From Pseudomonas sp. Q11 (lineage in GTDB: Bacteria; Pseudomonadota; Gammaproteobacteria; Pseudomonadales; Pseudomonadaceae), in contig NZ_JAKNQY010000007.1 of the NCBI RefSeq assembly GCF_024494355.1, positions 1 to 64,000 of the forward strand: DNA of 64,000 nt, given 5' to 3'. Position 1 is the stretch's first letter; each line of letters begins with the position of its first letter. Position numbers and translations under genes: made by a program. A model generated the notes under the pieces. The model did not search any database and was not told the origin of the DNA. It saw nothing but the letters and a program-made list of their open reading frames with translations. Of the stretch, positions 8,400 through 17,208 are shown in pieces.

Positions 8400-9209
8400 A
8401 TGTTGCGGCTGAGCGCGCTGTATCGTTATCCGTTGAAGTCCGGCAAGGGGCAGCTCCTGCAGGGCATAGGCCTGGACAAGCTCGGCCTGGACGGTGACCG
8501 GCGCTGGATGCTGGTGGACGAGGGCAGCGGGCGTTTCCTGACCCAGCGCGCGGTGGCGAAGATGAGCCAGCTTTCGGCATTGTGGAACGAGGCAGGTGGT
8601 CTGACGCTCAGCGCACCGGGTTTCGATACCCTTGATGTACCGCTACCGCCTGCTGACGAAGAACAACGGCGCGGTGTGATCATTTGGCGCGACACCTTGC
8701 GCGTGCCGGATGCCGGTGACGAGGCGTCAGCCTGGGTCAGCGAGTTCATCGGCAAGCCCACTCGGCTGGTGCATGTGCCGGTAGAACTGGCGCGAACCAC
8801 CGCCGCCGGTTACGGCAAGGATGACGACAAGGTTGCCTTCGCGGACGGTTTCCCATTGTTGCTGATCGGCCAGGGCTCCTTGCAGGACGTGTCTGATCGG
8901 GTCGGTCGCCCCTTGGAAATGCTGCGCTTTCGTCCCAATCTGGTGGTCGAAGGCAGCGAGGCGTTTGCCGAGGATGGCTGGAAGCGCATTCGTATTGGCG
9001 ATGTGGACTTCCGGGTGGTCAAGCCCTGCTCGCGTTGCATCATGACCACGGTCGATCCGCAAACCGGCGAACGCGATCCGAACCGCGAACCCTTCGCCAC
9101 GTTGCAGCAGTACCGCTCGACACCGGATGGCGCGATGTTCGGCCAGAACCTGGTCAATGACAGCAATGGTTGGCTTGAAGTGGGTATGCCGGTTGAAGTG
9201 CTCGAATAA
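8400..9209 (+). CDS. MOSC domain protein (YcbX-like)
   Basis: A 269-residue protein with an N-terminal MOSC beta-barrel domain (LSALYRYPLKSGKGQ...GLDGDRRWMLVDEGSG) and a C-terminal MOSC domain with the conserved cysteine phrase VVKPCSRCIMTTVDPQTGERD. MOSC proteins bind the molybdenum cofactor through this cysteine; YcbX relatives detoxify N-hydroxylated bases and reduce N-oxides. It lacks the C-terminal ferredoxin domain of E. coli YcbX, so it would need a separate electron donor. AGGAAAG precedes the ATG. It converges on ppnP with a shared terminator. Confidence 0.88.
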   Translation: MLRLSALYRYPLKSGKGQLLQGIGLDKLGLDGDRRWMLVDEGSGRFLTQRAVAKMSQLSALWNEAGGLTLSAPGFDTLDVPLPPADEEQRRGVIIWRDTLRVPDAGDEASAWVSEFIGKPTRLVHVPVELARTTAAGYGKDDDKVAFADGFPLLLIGQGSLQDVSDRVGRPLEMLRFRPNLVVEGSEAFAEDGWKRIRIGDVDFRVVKPCSRCIMTTVDPQTGERDPNREPFATLQQYRSTPDGAMFGQNLVNDSNGWLEVGMPVEVLE

Positions 9210-9227
9210 ACACCGCATTTGAAAAAG

Positions 9228-9261
9228 CAATGCCCGTGTCCACTGGACACGGGCATTTTTC
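9228..9261. terminator. Shared terminator of MOSC gene and ppnP
   Basis: A perfect 12-bp stem TGCCCGTGTCCA (9231-9242) / TGGACACGGGCA (9244-9255) with T5 on the right and AAAAAGCAA on the left. It sits between two convergent genes. The single-base loop implies that the inner pairs open. Confidence 0.88.
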
Positions 9262-9281
9262 ATTACCCCGATGCCACAGGC

Positions 9282-9566
9282 TCAGCCGCGGTATTCACAC
9301 AGGTAGGCGGTATCGACGGCGACTTTGAGCTGGAACTTGCTGTTGGCCGGTACATTGAACTGGTTGCCGGCCTCGAAGGTTTCCCAGTCGGTGCTGTCGG
9401 GCAGTTTCACGGTCAGGGCGCCGGAGACGACGTGCATGATTTCCCGCTGGGCCGTGCCGAACTCGTATTCGCCCGGAGCCATGACGCCGATGGTCGCAGG
9501 GCCTTCGGCAGTGCCGAAAGCGATCGACTTGACGGTACCGTCGAAGTACTCGTTGACTTTAAACAT
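9282..9566 (-). CDS. ppnP: Pyrimidine/purine nucleoside phosphorylase PpnP
   Basis: Small cupin-fold phosphorylase (formerly DUF1255) that splits several nucleosides with phosphate. At 94 residues it matches the family. Typical phrases are [30 protein letters not shown] and [12 protein letters not shown] start it at 9566, where GAGGAA lies 6 bases before the ATG; an upstream ATG at 9614 would add a non-conserved tail. Confidence 0.93.
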   Translation of the reverse strand: MFKVNEYFDGTVKSIAFGTAEGPATIGVMAPGEYEFGTAQREIMHVVSGALTVKLPDSTDWETFEAGNQFNVPANSKFQLKVAVDTAYLCEYRG

Positions 9567-9661
9567 GGGCGATTCCTCGAAAAAAGGGGCTGCAAAAGGC
9601 CGGCCAGTATGCACAAGGCTTCAACGTTCGTCATCTGCCGCGCCGCAGTCATGGCGCGTGT

Positions 9662-10204
9662 TCAGCCTGGGAGTACCAGGGGTAATAACCGCGCTGTATT
9701 GCGCGCATCTTCCAGGGCGCGATGCTGTTGACCGCAGAATTGCAGGCCGGCCAGTTGCAGCGCTCCGTTGAGCCCCAGCGGTCGCTCCAGCCGGCGGGCC
9801 TTGGCGAAGCGCTGCTTGAGATTCATGTGCGGCACCTGGCCGAGGAAACTGTGCAGTGGCTGGTGTTGCCATTCCTGAAGCAATTGCTGACGGTCGTAAT
9901 CGCCCCAACTGACCCAGCTTTCCAGGTTCGCGTGATACGGCGCCAGCCAGCGTTCGAACGCCGGCCAGACCTCGGCCAAGGGTGCGGCGCTGTCGATATT
10001 GGCCTGGGTGATGTGGGTCAGCTCGCGACAAAAAGATGTGAGCAAGGGACGCCTCAAGGGCCTTACAAAACGCTGGAAATGGTCCAGCTCGCGGCCGTCC
10101 CGATTCACCAGCGTGGCGCCGATTTCGATAATTTCCATTTCGGTAACCGGCCAACCACCTTCATCGGTGGTGGCCTCCAGATCAATCACCAGCCAGTGAG
10201 GCAT
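9662..10204 (-). CDS. DEDDh 3'-5' exonuclease, ERI-1/KapD-like
   Basis: A 180-residue single-domain exonuclease of the DnaQ fold. The acidic motifs are D8-L-E10-A-T, the central S-W-G-D-Y-D, and H-R-A-L-E-D-A-R-N near the end with the catalytic H and D. The layout (VIDLEATTDEGG ... TLVNRDG ... FVRPLRRPLLTSFC...LTHITQ) resembles eukaryotic ERI-1 and bacterial KapD-type proteins, which act on RNA ends. The substrate here is not known. It stands alone, 62 bases downstream of atuF in the same orientation as that gene, with no evident promoter. Confidence 0.88.
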   Translation of the reverse strand: MPHWLVIDLEATTDEGGWPVTEMEIIEIGATLVNRDGRELDHFQRFVRPLRRPLLTSFCRELTHITQANIDSAAPLAEVWPAFERWLAPYHANLESWVSWGDYDRQQLLQEWQHQPLHSFLGQVPHMNLKQRFAKARRLERPLGLNGALQLAGLQFCGQQHRALEDARNTARLLPLVLPG

Positions 10205-10266
10205 CGCAGGGTTCCCGGTATCGGCGTGCTGATGGGATTGAGCGTAGTCAAACCCTGCGCATCCGC

Positions 10267-12237
10267 CTAGTGCGCTGTTTCAACCTGCAACAAAACCTGC
10301 CGGTTTTTCACCTGATCACCTTGCTTGACTTGCAATCTGCTGATCACCCCATCGATGCCCGCTTTGAGTGGGTGTTCCATTTTCATCGCCTCGAGCACCA
10401 TCAGCAACTGCCCCTGGCGCACTGCAGTGCCTTCGCTGACCAGTACTTCGACGATAGCGCCGTCCATGGGCGCCTTGAGGGTCCCGTCGCTGGCGCTGGC
10501 CTTGGCTGTGATGGGGGCCTGGGTCCGATCTTGCAAATGCAGGCCGCCAGGGCGAGTGAACAGCCACAGGTCATTACCCTCGCGGCGCCAGGCATGATGT
10601 TGACGAATACCGTCGATCATCAGTGTTGCACCGCACTGGTCAACATCGAGCAACATCAGCTCGATCACACGCTCGGCTATCTGGATACGCAGCGTACCCC
10701 CGGATTCGACGGCCAGGGTCAGTGTCCAGTCGCGCTCGCCCAGACCGATGCGATAGCGCCGCGCCGCGCCGTTAGTGTTGCTCCATCCTGCCAGGTCGGG
10801 CGCATGACGTGCATGCATGGCCTGATAGAACGAGGCTGCGGCGATGGCGAGCTGCTCAGCCGAGGGGGCGTGGATCTGCAGGGCGGGATGATCGGCGCAG
10901 TGCTGCTTGATGAAACCGGTGCCGAAATCTCCATCAATAAATTGGGAATGCGCGAGCAGCCCCGCCAGCAAGCGCTGATTGCTTTGGACACCAAGCAGCA
11001 CGCAATCCTCCACCGCGCGCAACAATTTGCGCCGGGCCTCTTCACGGGTGGCGCCGTGGGCGATGACTTTGCCCAGCATCGGGTCGTAGAAGGGGGTGAT
11101 GGTCTGGCCTTCCAGCAGGCCGTGGTCGATGCGCAGGCTGTCCCGGGTGGGCGGTTCCCAGCCGATCAACCGTCCGGTCTGAGGCAGAAAATCCTCGGTG
11201 GGGTCTTCGGCGTAAAGCCGCGCTTGTATGGCGTGACCGTTGAGCTGTATCTGGTCCTGGCGCAGGGGCAGCGGCAGCCCGGCGGCTACATCCAGTTGCC
11301 AGGCCACCAGGTCCAGGCCGGTAATCATCTCGGTGACCGGATGTTCGACCTGCAGGCGCGTGTTCATCTCCAGAAAGTAAAAACCGCCGTCCGGGGCGAG
11401 CAAAAACTCCACGGTCCCGGCGCCCACATAATTGACCGCGCGACCCGCCTTGAGCGCGGCGTCACCCATGGCCTGGCGCAGATTGGCGGTCATGACCGGG
11501 CAGGGCGCTTCTTCAATGATCTTCTGGTGACGTCGCTGGATCGAGCAGTCCCGTTCGCCCAAATGGACAAGATTGCCGTGGTGATCACCGAAAACCTGGA
11601 TTTCCACATGCCGAGGATTGATCAATGCCTGTTCGAGGATCAATTCATCGTTACCAAAACCATGCAGTGCCTCGGAGCGTGCGGTGCGCAACTGTTCCAG
11701 CAGGTCTTCAGCCCGCCAAACCAGGCGCATGCCTCGGCCCCCACCGCCGGCGCTGGCCTTGATCATCAACGGATAGCCGATGCGCTCGGCTTCAAGGCGT
11801 AAGGTGTTGTCGTCCTGATCCGAGCCTTGGTAGCCGGCGATGCACGGTACGCCGGCGGCAATCATGGCGATTTTTGCGCGGCGTTTGCTGCCCATCAGGT
11901 CGATGGCGTCGGGGCTCGGGCCGATGAACACGATACCGGCCTCCTCGCAGGCCCTGGCAAACCCGGCGTTTTCCGAAAGGAAACCGTAACCGGGGTGGAT
12001 CGCATCGGCGCCCGTGCGCCGGGCTGCATCGAGAATGGCCGGCTGATTGAGGTAGGACTGCTGCACCGGTGCCGCACCGATGAGTACCGCTTCATCGGCC
12101 ATGCGCACGTGCAGCGCGGCGGCGTCGGCTTCGCTGAACACCGCCACGGTGCGATAGCCCAGGGCCTGGGCGGTGCGCTGGATCCGGCAGGCGATTTCAC
12201 CGCGATTGGCGATGAGGATCTTGCTGAAGGCGGGCAT
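10267..12237 (-). CDS. atuF: Geranyl-CoA carboxylase biotin-containing subunit AtuF
   Basis: Alpha subunit of an acyl-CoA carboxylase: biotin carboxylase (about 1-445, ATP-grasp with SAGGGGRGMRLV) and C-terminal biotin carrier domain with the biotinylated lysine in E-A-M-K-M (about residue 619 of 656). It carboxylates cis-geranyl-CoA together with the AtuC beta subunit in citronellol/geraniol degradation. Assignment to AtuF rather than the leucine-pathway paralogue rests on the adjacent atuA, atuC and atuD. ATG at 12237 has AGGA 9 bases upstream; 12246 is an alternative. A REP element separates it from atuD, so it may not be fully coupled to the rest. Confidence 0.85.
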   Translation of the reverse strand: MPAFSKILIANRGEIACRIQRTAQALGYRTVAVFSEADAAALHVRMADEAVLIGAAPVQQSYLNQPAILDAARRTGADAIHPGYGFLSENAGFARACEEAGIVFIGPSPDAIDLMGSKRRAKIAMIAAGVPCIAGYQGSDQDDNTLRLEAERIGYPLMIKASAGGGGRGMRLVWRAEDLLEQLRTARSEALHGFGNDELILEQALINPRHVEIQVFGDHHGNLVHLGERDCSIQRRHQKIIEEAPCPVMTANLRQAMGDAALKAGRAVNYVGAGTVEFLLAPDGGFYFLEMNTRLQVEHPVTEMITGLDLVAWQLDVAAGLPLPLRQDQIQLNGHAIQARLYAEDPTEDFLPQTGRLIGWEPPTRDSLRIDHGLLEGQTITPFYDPMLGKVIAHGATREEARRKLLRAVEDCVLLGVQSNQRLLAGLLAHSQFIDGDFGTGFIKQHCADHPALQIHAPSAEQLAIAAASFYQAMHARHAPDLAGWSNTNGAARRYRIGLGERDWTLTLAVESGGTLRIQIAERVIELMLLDVDQCGATLMIDGIRQHHAWRREGNDLWLFTRPGGLHLQDRTQAPITAKASASDGTLKAPMDGAIVEVLVSEGTAVRQGQLLMVLEAMKMEHPLKAGIDGVISRLQVKQGDQVKNRQVLLQVETAH

Positions 12238-12278
12238 GGTGGTCATTCCTGGGTTTTCCCGGTGGCTGTCAGGGCCTC

Positions 12279-12352
12279 ATCGCGAGCAAGCTTTGCTCCC
12301 ACAGATGAACGTGTTGCAACTCCACTGTGGGAGCAAAGCTTGCTCGCGATGG
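12279..12352. repeat. REP palindrome pair (REPIN) between atuD and atuF
   Basis: Inverted arms: CATCGCGAGCAAGCTTTGCT with CCCACA at 12279-12304, and the reverse complement at 12325-12351, enclosing about 20 unrelated bases. Same family as eight other copies in the window. It ends 21 bases from the atuD stop and lies 33 bases before the atuF start region. Confidence 0.9.
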
Positions 12353-12372
12353 CGGCCTGGCAGGCGATGCAT

Positions 12373-13530
12373 TCACTTTTTCTTCCCCGGCAAAATGCCC
12401 ATGAGTTTGCAGATGATGCCGAGCATGATCTCGTCCGCACCGGCGCCAATGGACACCAGTCGCACGTCGCGATACGCCCGCGCCACCGGGTTGTCCCACA
12501 TGAAACCCATGCCGCCCCAATATTGCAGGCAGCTGTCGGTGACTTCCCGGGCCAGGCGCCCGGCCTTGAGCTTGGCCATGGACGCCAGCCGCGTTACATC
12601 CTGGCCGTTGATGTACTGCTCGGTGGCCTGGTAGACCAGTGCTCGCAGGCATTCGATTTCGCTGGCCAGTTCCGCCAGGCGAAAGTGGATCACCTGGTTG
12701 TCGATCAGAGCGGTGCCGAAGGTCTTGCGGTCCTTGCAGTACGCGATGGTGCTGTCGATGCAGTGCTCCATGCCCTTGAGCATGTTCGCGGCGCCGAACA
12801 GTCGTTCTTCCTGAAATTGCACCATCTGCATCATGAACCCGGCGCCTTCCTGGCCAATGCGATTGCGTTGCGGCACCCGTACGTCGTCAAAGAATACCTG
12901 GGCGGTTTCCGAACTGCGCATGCCGAGCTTGTCCAGATGCCCGCCGAGGCTGATACCAGGGCTGTTCATCGGCACCATGATCAGTGATTTGTTGATGTGG
13001 GGCTTGTCGTCCGAAGTGTTGACCAGCAGGCACATGAAATCGGCGCTCGGTGAATTGGTGATCCACATCTTGCTGCCGTTGATGATGTAGTCATCGCCAT
13101 CCTTGCGGGCTGTGGTCTTGAGCCCGGCGACATCGGAGCCGGCCCCGACCTCCGAGACGCCGATGCAACCTACCTGCTCACCGCTGATGGCCGGGCGCAA
13201 GAACGCTTCACGCAACTCATCGGAGCCGAAACGCGCCAGGGCCGGGGTGCACATGTCGGTCTGCACGCCGATGGACATCGGCACGCCGCCGCAATGAATG
13301 GTGCCGAACTCCTCGGCGGCGACGATCGAATAGCTGTAGTCCAGGCCCATGCCGCCGAATTGTTCCGGCTTGGATATACCCAGCAATCCCAGTTCACCGG
13401 CCTTGCGGAACACCTCGTGGATGGGAAATCGTCCGGCCTTTTCCCATTCGTCGACGTAGGGGTTGATGTGGTGGTCGACAAACTGGCGAACGGTGCGCCG
13501 CAGAGCTTCGTGTTCCTGGGTGAAGATCAT
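12373..13530 (-). CDS. atuD: Citronellyl-CoA dehydrogenase AtuD (acyl-CoA dehydrogenase)
   Basis: FAD-dependent acyl-CoA dehydrogenase of 385 residues. It oxidises citronellyl-CoA to geranyl-CoA in the acyclic terpene pathway. Family phrases are QVGCIGVSEVGAGSDVAGLKT (flavin/substrate region), YIINGSKMWITN and YWGGMGFMWDNPVARAYRD near the C-terminus. GGAG lies about 11 bases before the start. It follows atuC in the same operon (46-base gap). In P. aeruginosa the paralogous dehydrogenase gene atuD is followed by atuE; here a REP element and atuF follow directly. Confidence 0.85.
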   Translation of the reverse strand: MIFTQEHEALRRTVRQFVDHHINPYVDEWEKAGRFPIHEVFRKAGELGLLGISKPEQFGGMGLDYSYSIVAAEEFGTIHCGGVPMSIGVQTDMCTPALARFGSDELREAFLRPAISGEQVGCIGVSEVGAGSDVAGLKTTARKDGDDYIINGSKMWITNSPSADFMCLLVNTSDDKPHINKSLIMVPMNSPGISLGGHLDKLGMRSSETAQVFFDDVRVPQRNRIGQEGAGFMMQMVQFQEERLFGAANMLKGMEHCIDSTIAYCKDRKTFGTALIDNQVIHFRLAELASEIECLRALVYQATEQYINGQDVTRLASMAKLKAGRLAREVTDSCLQYWGGMGFMWDNPVARAYRDVRLVSIGAGADEIMLGIICKLMGILPGKKK

Positions 13531-13576
13531 TTTTTATTGTTCTCCTGTGGGCAGCGGTCAAAAGTCCTTCACCCGT

Positions 13577-15193
13577 TCAAAAACGGGCCACACCGAAGCT
13601 GTTGGGTTGCAGCGGTCGAAGCTCAGCCTCGTGGCAGATATCCAGCAGGTAGCCTAGCAACGTGCGCGTGTCCCGCGGGTCGATGAGCCCGTCATCCCAG
13701 AGGTTGGCGCTGCCGTATAGCGCAGTGGACTGACTGTCGAGTGTCTGTGCGGTGGTTTGTTCGAGCAGGTCCAGCATCTTCGGGTCGGGGGTGAGGCCGT
13801 TTTTGATCTGCGTGGCCTGCGTGATGATGCGCAGAACCTTGCCGGCCTGGGCACCGCCCATCACCGCCGTATGGCTGTTGGGCCAGGCGAAAATGAAGCG
13901 AGGATCCAGCCCCCGGCCGCACATGGCGTAATTGCCGGCGCCGTAGGAACCGCCCACCACGACTGTCAGCTTGGGCACCCGGGCGTTGGCGACGGCCTGG
14001 ATCATCTTCGCCCCGTGTTTGATCACGCCTTGTTGTTCCGACTCGGTGCCGACCATGAATCCGGTGGTGTTGTGCAGGAACAGCAGCGGTGTACGGCTTT
14101 GATCGCACAGCTGGATGAACTGCGCGGCTTTGCTCGCACCTTTGGGCGTGATCGGGCCATTGTTGCCGATCAGGCCACAGGCATGGCCACGAATGCGCAG
14201 GTGGCCACAAATCGTCTGTTGATCGAACTCGCTTTTGAATTCCAGGAAGTCCGAACCGTCGGCGAGGCGGGCGATGATTTCCCGCACGTCATAGGGTTTT
14301 TTCGGGTCGTCGGGGATCAACCCCAGCAACTCATCGACTGGGTAGCGCGGCTCTTGCCAGGTCCGCTCAGGCTGAGGCGACGGTTGCTCGTTCCAGGACA
14401 TCAGGCTGACGATCTCCCGGGCCAGGCGTATGCCATCGGCGTCATTCTCGGCCAGATATTCGGCGGTGCCCGTCACCTGCGCATGCATTTGCGCACCGCC
14501 CAGTTCCTCTTCGGTGGCGACTTCGCCAGTGGCGGCCTTGAGCAGCGGTGGCCCGGCCAGAAACAGCCGTGCTTTGTCGCGCACCACCACCACGTAATCC
14601 GAGAGCCCCGGCTGGTAGGCCCCGCCCGCGGTGGCCGAGCCATGCACCACGGTGATCTGCGGCAAGCCCATGGCCGACATCCGCGCCTGATTGGCGAAGC
14701 TGCGCGCACCTTCGACAAAAATCTGCGCGGCATAATTGAGGTTGGCGCCACCGCTTTCGGCCAAGGTGATGACCGGCAGTTTGTTCTCCATGGCGATCTG
14801 TTGCAGACGCAGGGTCTTGTTCAAGCCGCTGGGGGAGATGGTCCCGCCTTTGATCGCGCTGTTGTTCGCCACCACTAACACCCGCGCGCCGGACACGTAG
14901 CCGATTCCCGCGATCAAGCCGCCACCGGCCTGGCTGCCGTCCTTGTCGTCATGGAGTTTGTAGCCGGCCAGGCTCGCCAGTTCCAGGAACGGCGCGCCGG
15001 GGTCCAGCAGCAGATTCAGACGCTCGCGTGGCAGCAGTTGGCCGCGTTGATCGAATTTGGCCTGGGCTTGGGTGGCTTTCTCCAGCACCGTCTGTTCGAT
15101 CTGGCGCAGGTGTGCCACGCCAGCCAGCATCGCGGCGCGGTTGCGGGCGAAGTCGGTGCTGTGAGTGTCAAGGTGCGATTCGATGACTGGCAT
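13577..15193 (-). CDS. atuC: Geranyl-CoA carboxylase carboxyltransferase subunit AtuC
   Basis: Beta subunit that moves the carboxyl group from biotin to geranyl-CoA. The 538 residues form two crotonase-like halves: the N-half has LAESGGANLNYAAQ and VVHGSATAGGAYQPGLSDY; the C-half has LHNTTGFMVGTESEQQGVIK, VVVGGSYGAGNYAMCGR and FAWPNSHTAVMGG. I start at 15193 because AGGAA lies 6 bases upstream; the open frame upstream lies inside the end of atuA and has no ribosome site. It follows atuA by 43 bases and pairs with atuF. Confidence 0.87.
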   Translation of the reverse strand: MPVIESHLDTHSTDFARNRAAMLAGVAHLRQIEQTVLEKATQAQAKFDQRGQLLPRERLNLLLDPGAPFLELASLAGYKLHDDKDGSQAGGGLIAGIGYVSGARVLVVANNSAIKGGTISPSGLNKTLRLQQIAMENKLPVITLAESGGANLNYAAQIFVEGARSFANQARMSAMGLPQITVVHGSATAGGAYQPGLSDYVVVVRDKARLFLAGPPLLKAATGEVATEEELGGAQMHAQVTGTAEYLAENDADGIRLAREIVSLMSWNEQPSPQPERTWQEPRYPVDELLGLIPDDPKKPYDVREIIARLADGSDFLEFKSEFDQQTICGHLRIRGHACGLIGNNGPITPKGASKAAQFIQLCDQSRTPLLFLHNTTGFMVGTESEQQGVIKHGAKMIQAVANARVPKLTVVVGGSYGAGNYAMCGRGLDPRFIFAWPNSHTAVMGGAQAGKVLRIITQATQIKNGLTPDPKMLDLLEQTTAQTLDSQSTALYGSANLWDDGLIDPRDTRTLLGYLLDICHEAELRPLQPNSFGVARF

Positions 15194-15236
15194 GGGTGTT
15201 CCTTGTGCTCGAACCGAACGCCAGGGCGATCGTTCT

Positions 15237-17027
15237 TTAATTGACCTGATCGGCGATGCTTTGTGGCACCGGTATCTGGATCTCCAGCAATTGCTGAGCG
15301 AACGCCTTGCCCTGCGGGTCGATGCGCAGGCTGGCGACGCCACCGCCGCCAAGGGCATTTTCCAGTACGAAGTTCAGGCTGTGGGTGCCCGGCAGATACC
15401 AGCGTTCGACGCGCCCCAGCAGTGGGTCGAGCACATGACTCATCCAGTCGACCAGCACCTGGGGCGTCAGCGCCTCGGCGATCCACGGCAAGTATTCGGG
15501 AGCCCGGGCGATTACACCGATGTTGCTGTGGTTGCCCTTGTCGCCGGAGCGCGCCACTGCCAGTTTGACCAATGGCACGCTGGCGTCAGCCCGGCCTTGG
15601 GGTTTGGGCAGGTCGGGAGCGACGGGCAAGTCGCGGGTTTGCAGCGCTTTGACGGCGGGCAGCAGGCAAGGATGCCGCTGCCCATCGTGTTCGATTTCGA
15701 GACGGCAGGTGGACTTGTCGATCAGGAACGAGAACAGGCGAATCAGCGGATACACCGTCGGACGACCGCCCAGCAGCCCCGTCAGCCCAGGGGCCATGCC
15801 GGTGGCGGCCGGGGCGATCTCCCTGGAAAACAGGATCAGCGCCTGTCTGTCGGGGTGGCGTACTGCCAATTTGATCACCACTTCGCGGCTGTCCTGGCGT
15901 TGGCCGTGCGGCCCGTAAGTGGCTTCGCTGCCCAGAAGCTCGATGTTCACCTCGCTGTAGGGCGCCCAGCCGCGCAGGCTGAACATCTGCGAAGTCCTGG
16001 CGATGATTGCCTCGCTGACCCGTTCGGCCTTGGCTACCGCATCGACGCCGGCGATCAGGCACAGGGCGGTGCAACGAAAACCGTCGGCCCAGGTGGCGCA
16101 GACCTTGTATTGATCAGTGGGCGGCAGGCCCTTGGCACCTTGGACGCGCACGGCGTGTTTGCCTTGCTGGATCAACCTGACCTGGCTGAAGTCGCAGATC
16201 ACGTCCGGCAGGAGATAGCCTTGGGGGTCGCCGATTTCATAGAGCAGTTGTTCGCCGACCGTCAGCGGCGTGACCAGCCCGCCGGTGCCCTCGGCCTTGG
16301 TGACGATGAACTTGCCATCGGCGCTGACTTCAACGATGGGAAAACCGATGTGCTCGTAATCCGCTACCTGCCGCCAGTCGGTGAAATTCCCGCCCGTGCA
16401 TTGGGCACCGCACTCAATGAGGTGGCCGGCCAATGCGGCCTGGGCCAGTTTGTCGTAGTCGTGCCAGGCCCAGCCAAACTCATGCACCAGGGCCGCGCTG
16501 ACCACGGCGCTGTCGACCACCCGGCCAGTGATCACGATGTCGGCTCCCAGGCGCAAGGCCTCGACAATGCCGGGGGCACCCAGGTAAGCGTTGGTGGACA
16601 CGCACATCGCTGGCAGGGGCGCGCCACTGAACATCTCGGCGATGCCCTGCTTGGCGAGCCGTTTGAATTGCGGTTGCAGGTCGTCCCCCAGCAGCACCGC
16701 GACCTTCAAGGGCACGCCGGCCTTGTCGCAGGCCGCTTGCACAGCGGCGGCGCAGGCCTGGGGGTTGACCCCGCCGGCATTGCTGATGACGCGGATCCCG
16801 CGTTCATGCAAACGATGAAGCTGCGGCGTGAGCACTTCGATGAAGTCCGTGGCATAGCCGCCCAGAGGGTCTTTCATGCGCGCCCCGGCCATGATCGACA
16901 TCGTGACCTCGGCCAGGTAATCGAACACCAGGTAGTCCAGTTCGGCGCCTTCGACCAGTTGCGCCGCAGCGGTACAGGTATCGCCCCAAAAGGCGCTGGC
17001 GCAACCGATACGTATCGTTTTTGGCAT
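15237..17027 (-). CDS. atuA: Acyclic terpene utilisation protein AtuA (DUF1446)
   Basis: A 596-residue protein. The N-terminal DUF1446 domain (about 1-450) includes [13 protein letters not shown] and the glycine-rich [16 protein letters not shown]; the C-terminal AtuA-like domain starts around 480 with [20 protein letters not shown]. AtuA is required for growth on citronellol in P. aeruginosa, but its reaction is not established. It is the first gene of the minus-strand operon, facing atuR across a region with two repressor sites. Its presence is what marks this cluster as atu rather than the leucine catabolism (liu) set. Confidence 0.88.
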   Translation of the reverse strand: MPKTIRIGCASAFWGDTCTAAAQLVEGAELDYLVFDYLAEVTMSIMAGARMKDPLGGYATDFIEVLTPQLHRLHERGIRVISNAGGVNPQACAAAVQAACDKAGVPLKVAVLLGDDLQPQFKRLAKQGIAEMFSGAPLPAMCVSTNAYLGAPGIVEALRLGADIVITGRVVDSAVVSAALVHEFGWAWHDYDKLAQAALAGHLIECGAQCTGGNFTDWRQVADYEHIGFPIVEVSADGKFIVTKAEGTGGLVTPLTVGEQLLYEIGDPQGYLLPDVICDFSQVRLIQQGKHAVRVQGAKGLPPTDQYKVCATWADGFRCTALCLIAGVDAVAKAERVSEAIIARTSQMFSLRGWAPYSEVNIELLGSEATYGPHGQRQDSREVVIKLAVRHPDRQALILFSREIAPAATGMAPGLTGLLGGRPTVYPLIRLFSFLIDKSTCRLEIEHDGQRHPCLLPAVKALQTRDLPVAPDLPKPQGRADASVPLVKLAVARSGDKGNHSNIGVIARAPEYLPWIAEALTPQVLVDWMSHVLDPLLGRVERWYLPGTHSLNFVLENALGGGGVASLRIDPQGKAFAQQLLEIQIPVPQSIADQVN

Positions 17028-17060
17028 GGCGCTCCCTCCGGCCGACGTCGCCCGAGACTA

Positions 17061-17076
17061 CCAAGCAAGCGCTTGG
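17061..17076 (-). promoter_or_regulatory. AtuR operator, site 1
   Basis: The 16-base sequence CCAAGCGCTTGCTTGG read on the minus strand, with a perfect 10-bp palindromic core CAAGCGCTTG. It is 34 bases upstream of atuA and identical to site 2 in the opposite orientation. AtuR of P. aeruginosa is known to bind two inverted-repeat sites in the same intergenic region. Confidence 0.85.
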
Positions 17077-17103
17077 TTTGTAAACGACCGCCGGTTCTTC
17101 GAT

Positions 17104-17119
17104 CCAAGCGCTTGCTTGG
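17104..17119 (+). promoter_or_regulatory. AtuR operator, site 2
   Basis: CCAAGCGCTTGCTTGG on the plus strand, 89 bases before the atuR start. The centres of the two sites are 43 bases apart, about four helical turns, so two dimers would sit on the same DNA face. Confidence 0.85.
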
Positions 17120-17208
17120 GTGCCCCGGCCAGCTTAAATTGCCCGCGCCACCTCGCCGGTTCCGCAAGCGTGGCCCCACGTTGATCGATCGACTGTAGGA
17201 GAGAATGG

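Noticed and set aside
10267..15193. Leucine-pathway methylcrotonyl-CoA carboxylase (liuB/liuD)
   Set aside because: The carboxylase pair is similar, but the neighbours are AtuA (DUF1446) and a divergent TetR with AtuR-type operators, while no liuA, liuC or liuE is present.
15165..17198. 677-codon plus-strand frame opposite atuA
   Set aside because: It runs across the atuA-atuR operator region and the atuC start, and is antisense to a well-conserved protein.
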